NCBI GenBank assembly: GCA_010909725.1
Contig: JAACMV010000030.1
Coordinates: 248,001 to 312,000 of the forward strand
Length of the DNA stretch: 64,000 nucleotides
Direction of reading: 5' to 3'
Source of the DNA: Picochlorum sp. 'celeri'
Taxonomy: Eukaryota > Chlorophyta > Trebouxiophyceae
The notes beneath the pieces are model-generated. The model was not told where the DNA came from. It saw only the letters and a list, made by a program, of their open reading frames with translations, and did not search any database. The translations under genes and the position numbers were made by a program. This document shows positions 30,295 through 40,353 of the stretch, in pieces (position 1 is the stretch's first letter; the number at the start of each line of letters is the position of its first letter).

Positions 30295-33200
30295 TCATGT
30301 ATCCTTGTCTTTTTTATCCAATGATGATGATGATGGGTGTGTCTCAGATGATGCCTGCATCATCATCAGTGCTTTGAATTCCATTTGTGCTGTCGGATTT
30401 GTCATCACCTCTTCCATTTTATCCAAAACGCCTTGCGGTAACGTGGACAGAACCTCCTTTGGAAGGCTGAGAAGAGAGATGTCTGCTCCGTTTGTTGCCG
30501 ACACGTCATGTTTGGGCTTTTTGCTGTTGTTTCCATTGTCACATGGGGGTGATGACGATGGTTCACTGGATTTTCTCTTCACTGCCTGCGATGTCTCGTC
30601 ATCTCGGGTGAAATATTTCGCTCTGTAGTTTTGGTAAAAGTTCTTTATTTGAGTCAATGTTTTCGATGGAACAGCTTCCTGAAGCTTTTCCCAATCTCTA
30701 CCATATGCTTTGTATGCCTTGGTGAGAGATTCCTTGTCCTCATCAGTCCAGACGGGTCTACCTCTGCCCTTTTTCTTTCCAGCAGGCCCGTTGGCTGGCT
30801 TGTCTGGTGCAGCATGCTGGTACATCTCAAAGTATGATTCTACTCCACGAACTAGTTCGATGACATCCTCTGGTGCACCTCGTCCATGTTGAATGTCGGA
30901 TATACTTGAAAGAAGTTTCCTTGACTGGGCATGATTGGTGAGCAAACTGCCAACTTCGCCGCCTGGAAGAAGCATAGAGTCCAACTTCATCCACTCGCTC
31001 AAAGGGATAGCTGCCAGGTGTGGGCGCATTGTGTCCACAGTATCGCTCAAATCTTCTCCAGTGTCTTCCACAAGGTTGAGGATGGACAGTACTGGATTCC
31101 ACAAATTGTATTCCAGCGTCTTATCTTCAGCGTGGCTCACCTCGGACTTTTCTTGCGCTAATGGCTTTGCAGGATCATCAAGCAAGCGATCAAGATTGAG
31201 TCTCTGACTGTGCCTCTCCCAGTATTTTTTGGCGGCATCCACAGTCCTGTTCATGTATGACGCAATGGAGGCAAAGTCTTTTCCATAAATTTGGACAGCT
31301 TCAATGTATTTCTTGTCTGTATTGGCGTTAGGGAGCCGACCTCTACCAACGGATTTTGACTCGCTTGATTTTGACCTTTTCGAGACGACGTCTTTGCCAG
31401 ATGTTTCAGCGAGCTGGTCGAGCTTGGAGGATGACAGTCTGTAATCTCCGGTGGGCAAACCATCACTCTTGGATTCCTTGAGGCTCTCCTGCACTTCGGA
31501 TGGAGCAGTTTCGATCGCCTCTTTTCTGGGAGAATCCAAGTGAGACAGTAAATCAAATGACCGTGTAGAAGGCCTCTTCAACCTGGGACCAAATGAATTT
31601 GGCTTTGGGTGCTCATCAAAGTAGGTATCAACAAGATATTGCTCAGAGTTGTTGCTCTCTGCAAGCTTTGTTTTCACCTTGTTTTTATTCTTCTTTGATC
31701 CTTTACGGTTTTTCTGCTTTGCTGAAGTGCTACTATCATGGGTAGAATCAGTGGTCTTCACACTGTCCATTCGCTGTGCTGGTTCAAGGTAATGCTGAGG
31801 GGCTACAGCCATGCCAATGTGACCTGTACCTCCCATTCGTTGCATTGCCGTCTCTTCAGCTTTTTCGCGCCGTTTTCTCAACTGCCACTTCCTTCTTGTC
31901 ACCTCAAACTCTTTGGTACGCTGTATTGCATAATAATGCTTGATAATCTCTGGAATAGTTCGACGTGGCAGGTAGGTTGATATCCTTGCAAAGTCCTTGT
32001 GGTAGATTAAAAACTTTTCAGCAAAGATGTTCTTCTCTTCCTGACTCCAAACTCTGGTATAGTTGCTTTCCTCCCACTCTTTTCCAGGGTTTTTCACGAG
32101 TCTGTTCCAGTCCTGATAATGCTTGACCCATCGTGCAGACCTTTCTGTGAAGATCAGCTGTGTTGGCAACTGCAATGTTCCCATCAATACGTGGTCATAT
32201 TCGTTCAACAAGAGACATGCATACAAACAAGAAACATACCGCTGTAGATGATTTCACAGATTCTACTGCTTGAAGCGTTGCAATGGCAATGCGTTCCTCC
32301 AAGTCGCTTCGAACAATACCTCTATTCCTTCCTCCTCTGGAGGAGGAGCGGCCCAATGATGGGCTGGTCGGTTCGTTTGACTGATCAAATGCACTAGGCT
32401 TTCCCGTAAATGACCCATGCGTAGAAATGCCACGAGGAGGACTTCCAATCACCTGAGATGCAAGCCTTTGCTTCTCTTGCTGCAGCCATTTTTCAAAGGC
32501 AAACCTGTATCTGATTCCTGCAAGCACATGTTGCTTCAGCACAATAACCAGCTCTTTTCGAAGGGCATTATATACACCCGAAGATACTGGACTAGGCTTT
32601 TGACCAAATGCTTCTTCAAGGCGCTGGGCGGTAATCTTTTGAGCCTCGGGGATACCTCTCTGCATTTCCCTAGGATACAGCTTGCTAAATTTGTTCCCTG
32701 TATTGGAGGAGATACTTTCATTCTCCTTCAGGATGATTTTGTTCACATCTTGCTCTCTCTTTTCCTTTAATATTTGCCCAAATTTACTGATGAGTTTCCT
32801 CTGTTCTGGTGCCAGCAACTCCATGCGCCTCTGCAAATTTCGAGACCGTCCTGAACTCTGCTTTGAGGATGACTTCCCACGCTTCTTTTTATGAGATTCT
32901 GTCGACCCGTCGTCACTCTCATCTTCAGAATCCGTAGAGAGCTCTTCTTCCGACACGTCAAGGGATACTGGGCTTGGAGGCACTGGCGCCCTGTCTGATG
33001 CCATGCCAACCTCATTTGTTAGGATGGGCAGGGTCTCTTTCAAAGTCTCAATATCATCGTCCAGCGATGCAATACTTCTCTTTGTTTCATCCTTCTTCTC
33101 ATCTAACCGTTTTATTTTCTCTAAAATATCTGCGGGGTTGAGGTTCGTGTGATTGCCCAGAGACACTTCATTCTTTGAATCCTTGTCATCATGCTGGCGA

Positions 33201-34049
33201 ACTTTTGGCGAGTGGACAGAGCTCCCATCCCTTCGCTTATGCAATCCACTGGCTTTTGGAGACTTTGGGGACGCAAAGTCTGGATCCCTCTTACTCAATA
33301 GTCGCATTTTCTCCTGATATTCTTCGATTGAAAATGGCGAGCGATCATTAGATTCTCTATTCAAAGGAGGCGGCCTTGAAGCACGGGGTCCTTCCCTCAT
33401 ACTAGGCCGTTCATACCCCCCGCCTCGACGACCCATGGAAAATTTTGGTCGATCCCCATACGAGGAATATCGAGCGGAAGCAGATACAGAGTATCTTGGA
33501 GGAGCATCACTTGGGTCATTGTCTCTGTTGTGCCCTCGAGAAGGAGGCCTCGCTTCGTAGGGAGGGGGCATAGCTCGGTGCGGCGGACCCCGTGCAATCT
33601 CAAACGGCTTTCGAAATGGCCTGTATCCACCCCTTGGCGCAGCATTGTAGTCAGAGTAATGTCTCGAACGAGGTCTGTCATCATACGGCCTCCCACTGTA
33701 TGATGAGTAGTGTGGGCCCCTGCGACGAAACTCATCAGCATCTCCCTTGACGTCCATGGATCTATCTCTTGAATGATCCTGAAATACAATAAACACCATA
33801 CATCATTCACAACTACTCAATCCTTTGGCAGAGATGTGAGGGAAAAAGAAAAAGGGTCAAGCACCATACCTTGCTTGGCTGTTCCTCGGGAAGTCTCCAT
33901 TCCCCATCTTCCAATCCATCATCATTCGCCTGTACACATATGTGATATATTGTATGAGGTAAAGGCCTTTGTCTTTGCGTCTGTCCAACACCCCAGAACA
34001 CAATAAAAAACACAGGGGTCGTCTGCTTAACAACACAAGCTCGCACCAT
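30295..34049 (-). CDS. NCoR/POWERDRESS-like SANT co-repressor
   Basis: Exons: 33929-33870, 33778-32240 and 32169-30295, joined by GT-AG introns of 91 and 70 bp. The start is uncertain: an ATG at 34049 is either read straight through or is itself followed directly by a 5' GT donor. Length is about 1160 residues. The first half is Arg/Ser/Pro-rich and disordered with a coiled coil (about residues 230-270). A SANT domain (WSQEEKNIFAEKFLIYHKDF...IIKHYYAIQRTKEFEV), a Myb-like segment (KYIEAVQIYGKDFASIASYMN) and a third SANT domain (VWTDEDKESLTKAYKAYGRDW) follow. This three-SANT architecture matches metazoan NCoR/SMRT and plant POWERDRESS, which bind and activate class I HDACs. The divergent neighbour is such an HDAC. 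Confidence 0.78.
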
Positions 34050-34541
34050 TTTTACACGCCCGGGAGTATCCAAAAATGTTTAATAAAAATATATATCCTA
34101 CTGATACATCTTTCGAGGCATATTCAGGTCGAAATAGTCAACAAAGTTCTCGCCCTGCCTCTGTCACAAAACAGCAACAAACAGAGATATTTAGCACCGT
34201 TGTGCAGGGTAATATCTTTTTCAGGTTATCTATGAATGAAATAGCCCATAAAATGCGAAATATGGGAAATTTATTTTAGAAATACTGTGCGTGCGGCTGG
34301 TCTTCATCTCTCATGCCCCTTTCCAATCGACATGGTCCTCCGTTTGGTCGCGTTTTAACAGACGCAATAATTCTAAAAAATTATATCTGTGAAATACAGC
34401 CACTATCATGGCATAGACGTGGAACTAGACAGCTTCTTATTGGTGAACAGGTTTTTTGTTCTCAGAAAAGGAGTCCCTACAGTCACTGTGAATACCCTCT
34501 GCACAGCGTATATACGCTCGAATTGATTCCTGAAAATAACT
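34050..34541. other. Divergent promoter region, co-repressor / HDAC
   Basis: This spacer of about 490 bp drives two genes whose products are expected to act in one complex. No TATA box or repeat stands out. Confidence 0.4.
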
Positions 34542-35976
34542 ATGAGTGATAGAAAAAGGCGAATAGCCTACTTTTACGACAGTACGTGACTCTTGCGTGT
34601 GTCAACAACGTGGACCATAGTCCTGACGTGTGTTTGGCTGCAGATGACTATGCTGGCATGTATTATGGAGCGGATCACCCAATGAAACCCCCAAGAATAG
34701 CAATGACGCACAGCTTGGTCGTTGGGTACGGGCTACATGAGGGCATGGATGTATATAAACCCAGGAGAGCCCAAAAGGATGAACTGACTGCATTTCACTC
34801 TGAAGATTATGTTGACACATTGCGATCCACTGATCCGGAGACGTTTCAGAACTCTATTCAATCGTATTCAAAGTATGCTCTCGACGAAGACTGTCCAATC
34901 TTTCCAGGATTGTTTGACTTCTGTCGGCAGTACTCTGGTGCAAGTATTGAAGGAGCCTCAAAATTGAATTCTGGCCAATATGATATTGCCATTAACTGGG
35001 CTGGGGGTTTACATCATGCCAAAAAATCTTCTGCTTCTGGTTTTTGTTATATAAATGATTGTGTTCTTGGTATTTTGGAGTTGCTCAAGGTTCATCCTCG
35101 TGTGTTGTACATTGATATCGATATTCATCATGGGGATGGAGTTGAAGAGGCATTCTATTGCACTGATAGAGTCATGACCCTTTCTACCCATCTGTATAGG
35201 CCAGAATGGTTCTTTCCTGGCACTGGGGCTTTGGAAGAGATTGGAGAAGGTCAAGGGAGGGGGTATAGTGTGAACATTCCTCTTGTGGAAGGGTGTACTG
35301 ATGATGACTTTATGTTCATGTTCAAGCCTATTTTAGAACGCGTGATTCAGGTTTTCAATCCAGGTATGTGTAGATATATATACTTCATTTGTTACTCTTT
35401 GAGAGACGCGTGTATGTATATTTGTTTTTGATGCGCGCAGGCGCCATTGTGTTGCAATGTGGGGCTGATGGTCTGGTTGGAGACCGACTAGGAACTTTCA
35501 ATATGACAGTCGAGGGGCATGCGAGCGCTGTCGAATTAGTCAAATCGTATAATATTCCCACACTTGTTCTTGGAGGTGGAGGATATGTTAAAACCAATGT
35601 AGCTCGAGCGTGGACACTGGGCACTGCAGCATTGGTCGGCACGGACTTGGATGATACCCTACCAGACTGCAAATTCGCACAGTATTTTGGTCCCGAGGGT
35701 CGCTTACGGTATAATCCCGCCCCACGATTCCAAGATTTGAACACCAAAGAAGATCTCCATGCGATCCGAGGAATCATCCTGGATACACTCAAGCGACTCG
35801 ATTCTGCCCCAGGAGCCCATTTGGATGTCCATCCACCAGCGTCATTCATCCCTCATGAGAATGTAGAAGACGAAGAAGTTGTCCATAATAGGCTCACGGC
35901 ATATGCTCAAAGCCACTTTATTCATTATCTTAGATGTGTCGAAGCTGGGTCTGCTGACCCTTTTGACTCCTTATAA
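34542..35976 (+). CDS. Class I histone deacetylase (RPD3/HDA family)
   Basis: Three exons, 34542-34581, 34644-35363 and 35441-35976, with GT-AG introns of 62 and 77 bp, give 431 residues. The short first exon restores RIAYFYDNDYAGMYYG in front of HPMKPPRIAMTH. Catalytic features are GGLHHAKKSSASGFCYINDC (the tandem His pair), the zinc ligands in DIDIHHGDGVEEAF, the aspartate of CGADGLVGDRLG, and GGGGYV. Size and motif set fit class I enzymes of the RPD3/HDA9/HDAC3 type. It deacetylates histone tails in nuclear repressor complexes. The C-terminal tail is short and acidic. The divergent neighbour encodes the likely partner with SANT domains. Confidence 0.95.
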
Positions 35977-36016
35977 CATCTGCTTTCTCTGTAAAACACA
36001 AACCCTGCTAATGATA

Positions 36017-36985
36017 TCATCTGCAGAACACCATCCAGAGTGATGTACCACGCATATCATCCGCCTGCTCAGCGACAACAGTGTCGAAATTCTCCCTCGC
36101 CAACTGCACAAAATCTTTCAAATTTTTCTCATGAACTTCCGCCACCATGGCCTTGATGCATGTGTCCCAATGCACCGGTTCAATACCCTGAACAATCAAC
36201 AACTCGCTCCCTTCGGCATCAATCTTCAACAGATCAACTCGTTCAATATCATGGCAGCGGAGAATCTCAGACAGCGTCGTCACCTGACACGACACTTTTC
36301 TTGCACCCAGCAAAAGATACCACGTCGCCAGGCGAATCACAAGCCCATACAACAATGGAACATGGACCTTGAGGATATGTCCTATCCACACCAGCCACCC
36401 TGGCAAGCTTGTGCTTCCATTCTGTATAGAATTATCAATAAAGATCTTTAAATCCTTCTTCATTCCCTCCATATCCGCGACCCGTTCCATAGTATTCCAC
36501 CCTTGAGCGCGAGGAAAGTAGTTGAACACCCCCTCCTCTCCATGCACCTTATCATTAATACCAACAGCAAGACACAATGGCACGAATGTCGCCACATCCT
36601 CCCCATGCGCCTCACACCATGCTGCATACATTGATAGATTATTCTTCAAGCATCGAAATGTATGCGGCACAGGCTCTATACACAGCACCCTGCCCTTTTT
36701 AGACCCACAACTACCAGCAACAGCATGGGAGGCAAACAGTGTAAACAGACCCACATTGGCACCCACATCAACCACACAATCACCAGCTTTCAGCTGGATA
36801 CCGTGTTTGAGGTAACTTTTCTGTACAAAAATCTCATCATACAGGAAATTCTTCTCCAAAGAAGAGGCACACTGTATGTGGCCCAACCATGATGGGAAGA
36901 CTCTACCAACCATTGCCTGCTTCAGCACATGCTGCATTTCAATATACCATCCATGACTTGGTTGTTTCTGTTTTTTTGATTTCAT
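36017..36985 (-). CDS. FkbM-type SAM-dependent methyltransferase
   Basis: A 322-residue protein. The SAM-binding motif I is CVVDVGANVGLFTLF (about residue 75), followed by RVLCIEPVPHTFRCLKNNL, and later LLKIDAEGSELLIVQGIE, a hallmark of the FkbM family. A hydrophobic segment (LKVHVPLLYGLVIRLATWYLLLG, about residue 210-230) interrupts the domain and may be a membrane-associated insertion. FkbM enzymes O-methylate sugars, polyketides and other small molecules; the substrate here is unknown. The gene is 40 bp from the end of the convergent HDAC gene. No targeting peptide is evident. Confidence 0.85.
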   Translation of the reverse strand: MKSKKQKQPSHGWYIEMQHVLKQAMVGRVFPSWLGHIQCASSLEKNFLYDEIFVQKSYLKHGIQLKAGDCVVDVGANVGLFTLFASHAVAGSCGSKKGRVLCIEPVPHTFRCLKNNLSMYAAWCEAHGEDVATFVPLCLAVGINDKVHGEEGVFNYFPRAQGWNTMERVADMEGMKKDLKIFIDNSIQNGSTSLPGWLVWIGHILKVHVPLLYGLVIRLATWYLLLGARKVSCQVTTLSEILRCHDIERVDLLKIDAEGSELLIVQGIEPVHWDTCIKAMVAEVHEKNLKDFVQLARENFDTVVAEQADDMRGTSLWMVFCR

Positions 36986-37189
36986 TCACGTGATTGTGCA
37001 TAATAATCATCGGCTTTTTTTAATTAGGAGGAGCCTCCGTATTTGAGGAGATTAAAATGCCTATGCATCTCACCCATGTCTCTTATGTGTGGTGATCAGC
37101 AATATTCTTCTTCCAATAAATAAATATATCATCCGTACCTCTCCTGAATCTTCGTACTGTACTCGCATCCAGTATTTCTGTGAAATTCA

Positions 37190-37546
37190 ATGCTCATCGT
37201 GGGAAGCAGACTTCAAGTGTCTGACAACAGCGGAGCTAAAGAAGTCCAGTGCATCAATACCAAGGGCAAAATAGCATCAATTGGTGATATAATCACCTGT
37301 TCAGTTAAAAAGGCAGCAGCAAAGGGGAAAGTAGAGCAAGGGCAGGTTGTCAAAGCTGTCATTGTAGAGACCAAGAAGGAAATTCAGAGGGCTGACGGAT
37401 CTGTGATCAAATTCGATAAGAACTCGTGTGTGCTAGTAAATAACAAAGGATTACCCATCGGGACTCGTGTATTAGGATTTGTGACGCACGAATTGCGTTC
37501 TCGTAATATGATGAAGGTCTTGTCCTTGGCATCCAGAGTATTTTGA
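37190..37546 (+). CDS. Mitochondrial ribosomal protein uL14 (L14, bacterial type)
   Basis: A 118-residue protein with the full uL14 profile: MLIVGSRLQVSDNSGAK, VKAVIVETKKEIQRADGS, IKFDKNSCVLVNNKGLPIGTRV and the terminal LRSRNMMKVLSLASRVF. It is of bacterial rather than cytosolic type, so it belongs to an organelle ribosome. Plastid uL14 is usually plastid-encoded, which makes the mitochondrion the likely site. There is no clear cleavable presequence, as is common for this protein. The next ORF on the same strand starts only 48 bp after its stop, which leaves little room for a terminator and a promoter. Confidence 0.93.
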   Translation: MLIVGSRLQVSDNSGAKEVQCINTKGKIASIGDIITCSVKKAAAKGKVEQGQVVKAVIVETKKEIQRADGSVIKFDKNSCVLVNNKGLPIGTRVLGFVTHELRSRNMMKVLSLASRVF

Positions 37547-37594
37547 AGAATAGTATTCTTTACAGATTGAATTGAATTGAATTGAAGTACACAG

Positions 37595-37789
37595 ATGCCT
37601 CGCGTGGGTGATCGAGCTGCATTAGGCATTTTTATACTGTTATCTGGATCGACATTCGTCGGATTAGCCATGACAAGCGCTGCGCGGTCCAACAGTAGAA
37701 TGAAGCAGCAGCAGCAGCAGCAGGAAGAGACCCAATCTGGGCGTGCATCGTCAGACTTTGATGCCAGGCTCAAAGCCCTTGATAAATGA
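37595..37789 (+). CDS. Small single-pass membrane protein, unknown
   Basis: A 64-residue ORF. Residues 8-27 form one hydrophobic helix (LGIFILLSGSTFVGLAM), preceded by two Arg and followed by a basic, Gln-rich tail ending in DARLKALDK. This size and layout are usual for small subunits or assembly factors of mitochondrial inner-membrane complexes, but no specific family is recognised. It begins 48 bp after the uL14 stop on the same strand and ends 2 bp before the stop of the convergent low-complexity gene. It might be translated from the uL14 transcript. Confidence that it is coding is moderate because of its short length. Confidence 0.5.
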   Translation: MPRVGDRAALGIFILLSGSTFVGLAMTSAARSNSRMKQQQQQQEETQSGRASSDFDARLKALDK

Positions 37790-37791
37790 TG

Positions 37792-38733
37792 CTAAAATGA
37801 ATCCACCCAATCGGGCCTTGTGCTGTGAGGCATTGCATGCACCATGTCATATCGAGACATTTTACCCAAGAGTGCTCTGCTCTTGACAAAATCTTTGTAA
37901 TGACGCTTTCTATCGACATCCGTCGATGGAGATATATGTAAAAGTCTTTGATGTATACACATGTTCTCCTTGGCAATATGGAGCTCGTGCATGAAGCGCC
38001 TCGTCACACCTGTGGCAATCTGCCGTCCTCTGTGGTGCCGGCGTGCCCTCTTCTTCATCTCAATGACATGCTTCATCGACGCAAGATACGATTGACCTTC
38101 AGAAAGTGACTGATTGTCTATCCTTCGACATGGTACTTGGTGTGTGGTGTTATCAATCACGGATGATGATATCCTCCAAGAATCAGAATCTGATTCATGC
38201 GTGAAACGATCCACCATGAATTTCTTATATGCATCGAACAGCGCATCGTCATGCTTGTCTGTCTCTTCTGTATCGTGTGTATGATGCTCTTTCGTTGCCT
38301 CGACATCACCAGTCACAAGAACAGCAGCAGCCAGTGGAGTATTCTGTGGAACGGGTGCTACATCATCATCATCCTTCTTCTTCTTGGAGGAGGAGGAGGA
38401 GGAGGAGACCTCCTCAATTGCTGGCTTGTTCTCCTGTGCCTCGTACACAGACAACCGTTGAACTCTCGTCTTCACCTCATCTATATCTTGATAGCCATTC
38501 CGATCCAAGGCGTTCTCGCCCCTGGATGAATGGACATTGCCTCGCATGGTCCCACCTGGTACACTACTACCACCATGGCCGTGGCCGTGGCCATCCATGA
38601 GAGAGGTTTTTTTCCCGTGTACCATTTTATTTGTAGTAGTAGTAGTATTCACTCTCAATGATGGACGATGATCCATCACCGTGGCTGTCTGGTGATTGTA
38701 TTTTTTCACCCCCCTTGAATGCCTCTGACCCAT
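37792..38733 (-). CDS. Low-complexity protein of unknown function
   Basis: A 313-residue ORF with the ATG at 38733. The N-terminal 180 residues are rich in His, Gly, Ser, Thr and Lys, with runs of Thr (about residue 32) and Ser (about residue 115). The C-terminal 100 residues look folded: helical, rich in basic and aromatic residues (KKFMVDRFTHES..., RRFMHELHIAKENMCIHQRLLHIS). No known domain is seen. MGQ at the start is a possible N-myristoylation context (MGQRHS). The reading frame is open throughout although low complexity, and the opposite strand ORFs are only shadows. Confidence 0.55.
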   Translation of the reverse strand: MGQRHSRGVKKYNHQTATVMDHRPSLRVNTTTTTNKMVHGKKTSLMDGHGHGHGGSSVPGGTMRGNVHSSRGENALDRNGYQDIDEVKTRVQRLSVYEAQENKPAIEEVSSSSSSSKKKKDDDDVAPVPQNTPLAAAVLVTGDVEATKEHHTHDTEETDKHDDALFDAYKKFMVDRFTHESDSDSWRISSSVIDNTTHQVPCRRIDNQSLSEGQSYLASMKHVIEMKKRARRHHRGRQIATGVTRRFMHELHIAKENMCIHQRLLHISPSTDVDRKRHYKDFVKSRALLGKMSRYDMVHAMPHSTRPDWVDSF

Positions 38734-39108
38734 TCTGGAGTATACTCTCTTCTCCCCCTTTATAGGACTATCTCTCTGTTGTCAAGTGGGCCACAGGTAC
38801 TCGCCGTTTTCTTGAATCAAATCACCAATCGTACTGACCCAAGCTGTCTTCTTCTTCTTCTTCTTCTTCTTTGTTGTTGTTGTTGGTTGGCTTCACCCAT
38901 CATGCCTCTCTCTTCCCTAGACCATGGAGGTACCAGGGCGTAGGACCAGAGGCAGGCAGGCAGGCAGGCTGTTCAATCCATGCGGACGAATGTCGCTGAT
39001 GTCATCCAATCTGCTGCTCCCATAAGTACATTAAAAAAAATTATTAATTGCAATATTACTGCTCGGAAAGAGCTCGAGTACACATTGACCCAGCAATAAC
39101 AAACAACC
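38734..39108. other. Divergent intergenic region
   Basis: This 375-bp spacer contains a (CTT)n microsatellite at about 38849-38870 and a CAGG-type repeat near 38952-38966. It must contain promoters for the genes on both sides. No other structure is seen. Confidence 0.4.
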
Positions 39109-39324
39109 ATGGCTGGGAAAAAGCGTCCGATTATGAAATTATTGCGACATCTCATGTCTCAGCAGTATCCACCAACAAATGTAGCACCATGGGTGAAGCC
39201 TAATAATAAATTAAAAGCAGTGATTTCCAAATCGACGAGGGGGAGGTTGGGGCAAGCTGTTCAGGACGCACAGCGAAGTGCTTTACAGCAGCACGTGCAG
39301 CGGGTATTACGGCAGTCCTCCTAA
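39109..39324 (+). CDS. Small basic protein, unknown
   Basis: A 71-residue ORF in an excellent start context (ACCATGG). It has many Lys and Arg (MAGKKRPIMKLLRHLMSQ, then a helical C-terminus rich in Gln and Arg) and no acidic cluster, which resembles small mitochondrial ribosomal or RNA-binding proteins. No family can be named. The short length limits certainty. It is convergent with the acidic unknown gene at 39438-40250. Confidence 0.45.
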   Translation: MAGKKRPIMKLLRHLMSQQYPPTNVAPWVKPNNKLKAVISKSTRGRLGQAVQDAQRSALQQHVQRVLRQSS

Positions 39325-39437
39325 GGAGGATATATATAGAAATGTATTCATCTGTTTTACAGACAGCTAGCTACCTAGATATGATAGAGAGATGGCCTGA
39401 AGAGCATACCATAGTGTAATACAAGCCCAGTGTGTAC

Positions 39438-40250
39438 TTACTTTGTATTTGTAACGACTGTTCGTATTGCTCCGGCAGCGGGTGACGTGATGGAATCGTC
39501 GCTATCATATGATGAGGAAATACCGTCTGTGTTCTGGACATGGCGGACGCCGCAGTGGGCGTGCGTGCTTCCAGAGGAGCCCCGATCGTGGACTGCCATG
39601 GGGTCTCTCAGCTGAGCTTGTGCAATGACCTCGTGCTGGATGGGGATATCTACGGTCAATCTCGTCCGCCCTGATGCAGGCACAGCATATCTCTTCGCTT
39701 CCTCGTCAGTCGTATCATCGTCGTGGCGCGTGGGCATGCCAGCATGGTCTCCATCCACACTCCCAGTATCATCATCAATATCCTGCCTGGCAGAAAGGTG
39801 TCGTCTCTGTTTCCCTGATGCTCGCACCACCTTTTTATACCGTCGTCCAGTCACTGGTCGACGCTGTGTCGTCTCCTGAACGTGTGCTGGGGGGGCATCA
39901 TTGTCACCATCTCCCAAGGTCAAGCCCCCCAGCAGGTCGTCGATATCCCCAACCACCTCTAGGTTGACGGGGACCCGTCTCTCAGTCTCTTCTAATTCAT
40001 CGTCTGCTATCTGAATATCTTTTTCATCCTGTTTTGCCTTGTCAAGGATGCGTTTGACGTCAACCGGGTCTATACAACCTACCGTGGGATCGCTTCTGGA
40101 GTCATCGCGAATTCCTTCATACAAGGCATCTAGTTGTACTATTATTCTTCGAAGTCGTTTCTTCTTCTCATATAGGTCCCCCAATGCGTCTATCGTATTC
40201 AGTTGGTCGACCAAACAGTCCCAATTGTTGGAACTGTTGGTTGAGACCAT
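39438..40250 (-). CDS. Acidic protein of unknown function with N-terminal helical segment
   Basis: A 270-residue ORF. The first 100 residues are predicted helical (CLVDQLNTIDALGDLYEKKKRLRRIIVQLDALYEGIRDDSRSD), like the coiled coil of a structural or adaptor protein. The remainder is acidic, Asp/Thr-rich and disordered with an Arg-rich patch (RRPVTGRRYKKVVRASGKQRRH). I recognise no family. It lies 103 bp from the end of the Na+-ATPase gene on the same strand. Confidence 0.55.
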   Translation of the reverse strand: MVSTNSSNNWDCLVDQLNTIDALGDLYEKKKRLRRIIVQLDALYEGIRDDSRSDPTVGCIDPVDVKRILDKAKQDEKDIQIADDELEETERRVPVNLEVVGDIDDLLGGLTLGDGDNDAPPAHVQETTQRRPVTGRRYKKVVRASGKQRRHLSARQDIDDDTGSVDGDHAGMPTRHDDDTTDEEAKRYAVPASGRTRLTVDIPIQHEVIAQAQLRDPMAVHDRGSSGSTHAHCGVRHVQNTDGISSSYDSDDSITSPAAGAIRTVVTNTK

Positions 40251-40353
40251 GTCAGGCGACTCTGTTTTGTTACAACACTGTAATACTACTATTGTGGTAT
40301 ACTGACACTCAAAACAATGTGATATGACGCCCCTATTGTCTGCCAGGGTATTA

